Shown one piece after another: positions 4,682 through 8,231 of a stretch of 8,231 bases of DNA. The stretch is taken from assembly GCA_002392325.1 (NCBI GenBank), contig DGGS01000034.1, positions 488-8,718 of the forward strand, in the 5' to 3' direction. The notes under the pieces are model-generated. The model did not search any database. It was not told the DNA's origin and worked only from the letters and a program-made list of their open reading frames with translations. Source of the DNA: Bacteroidales bacterium UBA3868 (GTDB lineage: Bacteria; Bacteroidota; Bacteroidia; Bacteroidales; WCHB1-69). The position numbers and the translations under genes are program-made. Within the stretch, counting starts at the first letter, position 1. Every line of letters starts with the position of its first letter.

Positions 4682-7312
4682 ATGAAGATCGTCAACCACG
4701 TCGCCGCCAGACCCACCTCGAAGCCGAGGACTTCCACCGTAACGAAGCATGCGAAAGCCGCAAGGAAGAGTCCCAAAAAGAGCACCAAAAAGAAAGAAAC
4801 CACTTCCCGCAACAGCGGGCCAGGATTCTTCGCCTTCTTCGCCAGCAAGGGCATGATCCAAGTTTATGGCATCCTGCTACTTGCGCTTTCCCTGCTGGTT
4901 TTCATCTCCATCGCCTCGTTTTATTTCCATGCGCACAACAACCTCTTCTTCGTAGAAGGCGCTGAGACCACTTCGCACAACATCGCCCGCAGCGTCGGTG
5001 CGCACATATCCTACTTCTTCGTGCAGATGACCTTTGGCGTATTCTCCATCGGTTTCCCGTTCCTGTTCCTGCTGTACGGCATCCGCATCGTTTCCGGCAA
5101 GAACATACTTCCCTTGGGCAGAACCACGATGACCACTATTCTCACTATGGCCTGGTTGTCCATGACTTTGGGACTTTTCTTTTCCAGCAGTGACAATTCT
5201 TTCATCTCCGGCAGCGACAACACCTTCCTTTGTGGCCATTTCGGCGACTGGGTGGCGGGCGGATTGCTCTCACTGGGCAAAGTGGTGGCAGTTATCATAA
5301 CCATCATCACCCTATTCATCATACTTATCCTCTGCTATGACCTCTCGCTGAAAGCCATGGCCGAGAATGTGCAAAACGCTTACGAAAATCTACCCAAACC
5401 TGAACCTAAAGAAAATCGCAAAAACCGTAAAAACAGACAGATATCCGACGAAAGCAGCACTTCCCAGCACGAGGATCTGGACGACCTTTACATCTCCGAC
5501 CATGGTTGCCTGAGCCAGGAATACTCCGGCACCACCGCTTCTTGGGACATCGAACCTACAGCGGAGCAATTGGCAGCACAGAAAATCAAACAAGAACAAC
5601 TCAATAAACTCTCACAGCAAAAGGAAGAACCCGAAGAGGTGCCTTTTGAGTTGGTGAACCAACAGACCTCCATGCCTGAACAGGACATGGACAATGACGA
5701 TGAACTTGACGATGTGGAGGATTCAGACAATCATCCGACGCTCACAGCAGAAGATGTGCGCAACCTGGAGCCCTACGACCCGCGCAAAGAATTGTCAGCA
5801 TACGAGTTCCCCTCAATAGACCTGCTCAACGACTATCCCGCCAAAGAGGCCAATGAGGAACTGATGAAACGAGAGTTGTTGGACAACAAAAAACGCATTG
5901 AAGCCACTCTGAACAGCTTCGGCATCCCGATCCGCAAAATCAGTGCTACGGTAGGACCAACCGTGACCTTATACGAGATTGTGCCTGCTGAAGGCGTGCG
6001 TATCAGCAAAATCAAGAATCTGGAAGACGACATCGCGTTGAGTTTGGCAGCATTGGGCATCCGTATCATAGCACCTATTCCGGGTCGCGGCACCATCGGC
6101 ATTGAGGTTCCGAACAAGAACGCCAACATCGTGTCCATGAAGGAGATCATCTCCTCCGAGAAGTTCCAGAACAACAGCTTCGCTCTGCCCATCGGTCTGG
6201 GCCGCACCATCAGCAACGAACCATTTGTGGTGGATTTGGCCAAGATGCCGCACTTGCTGGTTGCCGGCGCCACCGGACAAGGTAAATCCGTGGGTTTGAA
6301 CGCCATCATCACCTCCCTACTCTACACCAAACACCCCTGTGAGATGAAGCTGGTGCTCATCGACCCGAAAAAAGTGGAGTTCACCCTATATTCCGCTATT
6401 GAGAACTATTATTTGGCCAAACTGCCCGAAAACGGCGAAGAGGCCATTATCACCGACACCAAGAAGGTAGTGCGCACACTCAACTCCCTCTGTGTGGAGA
6501 TGGACCAGCGTTATGACTTGCTGAAGTTAGCCAAGATGCGCAACATCAAAGAATACAACGCCAAGTTCTGCGCCCGTGAGCTATCACCGGCCATGGGGCA
6601 CCGCTATCTGCCTTACATTGTGCTCGTTATCGACGAGTTCGGCGACCTCATCATGACTGCAGGGCGTGAAGTGGAACAACCGCTTGCCCGTTTGGCACAG
6701 TTGGCCCGCGCCATCGGCATCCATTTGGTCATCGCCACCCAGCGTCCCTCCGTCAACATCATCACCGGCAGCATCAAGGCCAACTTCCCGGCCCGTATCG
6801 CCTTCCGTGTGCAGTCGAGCGTGGACTCGCGCACTATTCTGGACTCCACGGGCGCCAACCAGCTCATCGGCAAGGGCGACATGCTCATCTCCACCGGCAG
6901 CGACCTTGTGCGTCTGCAATGCGCACTGGTTGACACACCCGAAGTGGAAAAGATAGCCGAGTTTATCGAAGCGCAATCCGAACTGAAACCGCTGCTTGAG
7001 CCCTACACCCTGCCCGATGTGCCTGAACCAGGCAGTGACGCTGGCGACACCAACTTTGACGACGAACCCGCCTCCGGTGAGATTGATCCGCTGTTTGTGG
7101 ATGCCGCTGTGCTGGTGGTGCAGTCGCAACAGGGTTCCACCTCTTACATCCAGCGCCGCATGAAGCTGGGCTACAATCGCGCCGGACGCATCATGGACCA
7201 ACTGGAGGATTTCAACATTGTGGGACCCGCCAACGGAAGCAAGCCCCGCGATGTGCTCGTTAAAACCGATGCGCAACTCCGCGAACTGCTGGCCAGCAAA
7301 GGCATGCTGTAA
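4682..7312 (+). CDS. ftsK: DNA translocase FtsK/SpoIIIE
   Basis: This 876-residue septal ATPase pumps chromosome ends across the closing division site and helps resolve dimers. The first 50 residues are rich in Lys/Arg/Ser, followed by about four membrane segments between 58 and 220 (near 60-82, 110-136, 150-168 and 190-220). A charged linker with several acidic stretches (for example DMDNDDELDDVEDSD, 335-349) leads to the motor. The motor has an alpha domain from about 400 (IRKISATVGPTVTLYEIVP), Walker A GATGQGKS (529-536), LVLIDPKKVEF (557-567), Walker B IVLVIDEFGDL (646-656) and ATQRPSVNIITG (685-696). A gamma winged-helix domain that reads polar DNA sites covers about 805-865, with YIQRRMKLGYNRAGRIMDQLE split by position 822-842. 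The ATG at 4682 is preferred because the earlier TTG lies in the promoter. lolA follows, as in many bacteria. Confidence 0.97.
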   Translation: MKIVNHVAARPTSKPRTSTVTKHAKAARKSPKKSTKKKETTSRNSGPGFFAFFASKGMIQVYGILLLALSLLVFISIASFYFHAHNNLFFVEGAETTSHNIARSVGAHISYFFVQMTFGVFSIGFPFLFLLYGIRIVSGKNILPLGRTTMTTILTMAWLSMTLGLFFSSSDNSFISGSDNTFLCGHFGDWVAGGLLSLGKVVAVIITIITLFIILILCYDLSLKAMAENVQNAYENLPKPEPKENRKNRKNRQISDESSTSQHEDLDDLYISDHGCLSQEYSGTTASWDIEPTAEQLAAQKIKQEQLNKLSQQKEEPEEVPFELVNQQTSMPEQDMDNDDELDDVEDSDNHPTLTAEDVRNLEPYDPRKELSAYEFPSIDLLNDYPAKEANEELMKRELLDNKKRIEATLNSFGIPIRKISATVGPTVTLYEIVPAEGVRISKIKNLEDDIALSLAALGIRIIAPIPGRGTIGIEVPNKNANIVSMKEIISSEKFQNNSFALPIGLGRTISNEPFVVDLAKMPHLLVAGATGQGKSVGLNAIITSLLYTKHPCEMKLVLIDPKKVEFTLYSAIENYYLAKLPENGEEAIITDTKKVVRTLNSLCVEMDQRYDLLKLAKMRNIKEYNAKFCARELSPAMGHRYLPYIVLVIDEFGDLIMTAGREVEQPLARLAQLARAIGIHLVIATQRPSVNIITGSIKANFPARIAFRVQSSVDSRTILDSTGANQLIGKGDMLISTGSDLVRLQCALVDTPEVEKIAEFIEAQSELKPLLEPYTLPDVPEPGSDAGDTNFDDEPASGEIDPLFVDAAVLVVQSQQGSTSYIQRRMKLGYNRAGRIMDQLEDFNIVGPANGSKPRDVLVKTDAQLRELLASKGML

Positions 7313-7405
7313 CAGAATTTAAAATTGATAATTCAAAATGGAACTATATTGGTTAAACCTAATTGACAATATGGTATCCAAATAACCGTTTCAACATATA
7401 CTACA

Positions 7406-8053
7406 ATGACACGCAAAATCATTTTATCGATTGCAGCCCTTTTCTTCCTGACATCAGGATATTCGCAAAATACGGACGGCGGAGCCACCGAGCTGCTGAA
7501 AAAAGTTTCGGCCAAATACCAGGCCCTCACCTCTATGCAGTTCCACTACACACTCAAAGCCACTAAGGATGGCAAAAACCTCAGCACCAGCCAAGGTGAC
7601 TTTGCCCTGAAAGGTGACAAATACCGCACCACATTCAACGGGCAGACATTTTATTGCGATGGGAAAAGCATGTGGAACTACCAGAAAGCCACCAATGAGG
7701 TTTCCATTTATGAATACGACGCTGAAGACGATGAGAACCTGATGAATCCGCAGAAGATTCTGAAAAATTGGGACAAACAATTCAGAGCCAAGTATATACG
7801 CGATGAATTCAACAACAACATTTCCACCGCGCTGATTGACCTGACTCCCAAAACCACGCAATCATACTACCGCATCCGTTTGTTCATCAACAAGGCCAGC
7901 AACCAGATTCTGCGCATCGCCTTGTACGATAAAGACAATACTATATATACATATCACATTGAGCAATTTAAGTCCAATGTAACACTCGCCGACAGTTATT
8001 TTGTCTTCGACAAGAGCAAATATCCCGGTGTGGAGGTGAATGATATGAGATAA
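7406..8053 (+). CDS. lolA: Outer-membrane lipoprotein carrier LolA
   Basis: The 215-residue product is a periplasmic chaperone that takes lipoproteins released by the LolCDE-type transporter and carries them to the outer membrane. A signal peptide is clear: positive TRK, a hydrophobic core (residues 5-15), and a likely cut after GYS at 20-21. No lipobox cysteine is present, so the mature protein is soluble. The LolA fold is supported by the strand pattern and by FYCDGKSMWNYQKATNEVSI (82-101), which corresponds to the LolA 'lWiYdp...V' region, and by the C-terminal FKSNVTLADSYFVFD stretch. Sequence identity with the E. coli protein looks low, as is usual in Bacteroidota. It starts 93 bp after ftsK; no good promoter match was seen in that gap, so it may be read with ftsK. 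A terminator follows. Confidence 0.9.
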   Translation: MTRKIILSIAALFFLTSGYSQNTDGGATELLKKVSAKYQALTSMQFHYTLKATKDGKNLSTSQGDFALKGDKYRTTFNGQTFYCDGKSMWNYQKATNEVSIYEYDAEDDENLMNPQKILKNWDKQFRAKYIRDEFNNNISTALIDLTPKTTQSYYRIRLFINKASNQILRIALYDKDNTIYTYHIEQFKSNVTLADSYFVFDKSKYPGVEVNDMR

Positions 8054-8094
8054 GGGAAAGGCGTGTGTTGAGGTGAAGAATCTAATACCACAAA

Positions 8095-8127
8095 AAAACG
8101 TCCTGATCGAAAAGGCCAGGACGTTTT
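8095..8127. terminator. Bidirectional intrinsic terminator between convergent genes
   Basis: AAAACGTCCTG (8095-8105) and CAGGACGTTTT (8117-8127) form a perfect 11-bp stem with an 11-nt loop. On the minus strand the stem is followed by a run of seven T (8098 down to 8092), which makes it strong for the gene at 8165-8231; on the plus strand the T-run is only four bases, giving a weaker stop for lolA. It lies 41 bp after the lolA stop codon. Confidence 0.9.
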
Positions 8128-8164
8128 CTATGTTTAACGAACGGATATTCTCCGTCAGAAAATC

Positions 8165-8231
8165 TTAGTACAGGAAGCTCAACAGGATACCAGCGGCAAC
8201 AGCACTACCGATCACACCGGCCACATTGGGA
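8165..8231 (-). CDS. C-terminal end of a probable Na+-pumping decarboxylase beta subunit
   Basis: Only the last 21 codons are present on the minus strand, ending in TAA at 8167-8165. The peptide begins PNVAGVIGSAVAAG and ends with ILLSFLY, a hydrophobic glycine/alanine-rich tail that I recognise as typical of the beta subunit of sodium-translocating oxaloacetate, methylmalonyl-CoA or glutaconyl-CoA decarboxylases (OadB/MmdB/GcdB). This membrane subunit couples release of CO2 from carboxybiotin to sodium export. Which decarboxylase it is cannot be told from so short a piece. The gene converges on lolA and shares the terminator at 8095-8127. Confidence 0.7.
   Translation of the reverse strand, partial: PNVAGVIGSAVAAGILLSFLY

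Noticed and set aside
6584..7276. 230-codon minus-strand open frame inside ftsK
   Set aside because: It is a shadow of the ftsK motor domain, whose Walker and gamma motifs are intact on the plus strand.
7313..7405. Separate promoter or terminator between ftsK and lolA
   Set aside because: No TAnnTTTG element and no stable stem with T-run were found, so nothing supports either.
8141..8155. Second small hairpin (ACGGA/TCCGT) before the terminator
   Set aside because: The stem is only 5 bp with a 5-nt loop and no T-run; the 11-bp stem at 8095-8127 explains termination.

Overview
The window looks like a piece of chromosome from a member of the Bacteroidota, probably an anaerobic Bacteroidales-type organism. 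The evidence is the gene set (an FtsK/LolA pair, an ExbB-ExbD-TonB operon with a glycine-rich transducer, a GxxExxY-family protein), the lack of Shine-Dalgarno sequences before the starts, and several matches to the Bacteroidota -7 promoter element TAnnTTTG placed just upstream of genes. The most likely identity of the cut-off gene at the right edge, the beta subunit of a sodium-pumping decarboxylase, fits an anaerobic or fermentative life.

Layout from left to right. Positions 3-488 (minus) hold the N-terminal 162 residues of an oxidoreductase that joins a [2Fe-2S] ferredoxin domain to an FAD-binding domain. A short intergenic stretch follows, with its probable promoter and a run of CACAAAG repeats. 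folC (660-1940, minus) makes polyglutamylated folate. A small AT-rich gene of the GxxExxY family (2086-2469, plus) comes next; it is bracketed by repeats built on CACAAAG or CGCAAAG. The convergent gap 2470-2649 is filled by a 97-bp tandem duplication, each copy containing a long imperfect hairpin of these repeats. The operon exbB-exbD-tonB (4505 down to 2650, minus) encodes an inner-membrane proton-driven motor and its periplasm-spanning transducer. It is divergent from ftsK (4682-7312, plus), the DNA translocase of the division septum, which is followed by lolA (7406-8053, plus), the periplasmic lipoprotein carrier. A strong bidirectional terminator (8095-8127) separates lolA from a convergent partial gene (8165-8231, minus).

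Most of the genes are housekeeping genes of cofactor synthesis, envelope energisation, division and lipoprotein transport. The unusual part is the repeat and GxxExxY block. A small PD-(D/E)XK-type nuclease-like gene, of lower G+C than its neighbours, sits among copies of one hairpin-forming repeat family. Four repeat tracts occur within about 2.1 kb. This resembles in outline a repeat with a small nuclease partner (as in REP/RAYT), but no functional link is shown by the sequence.
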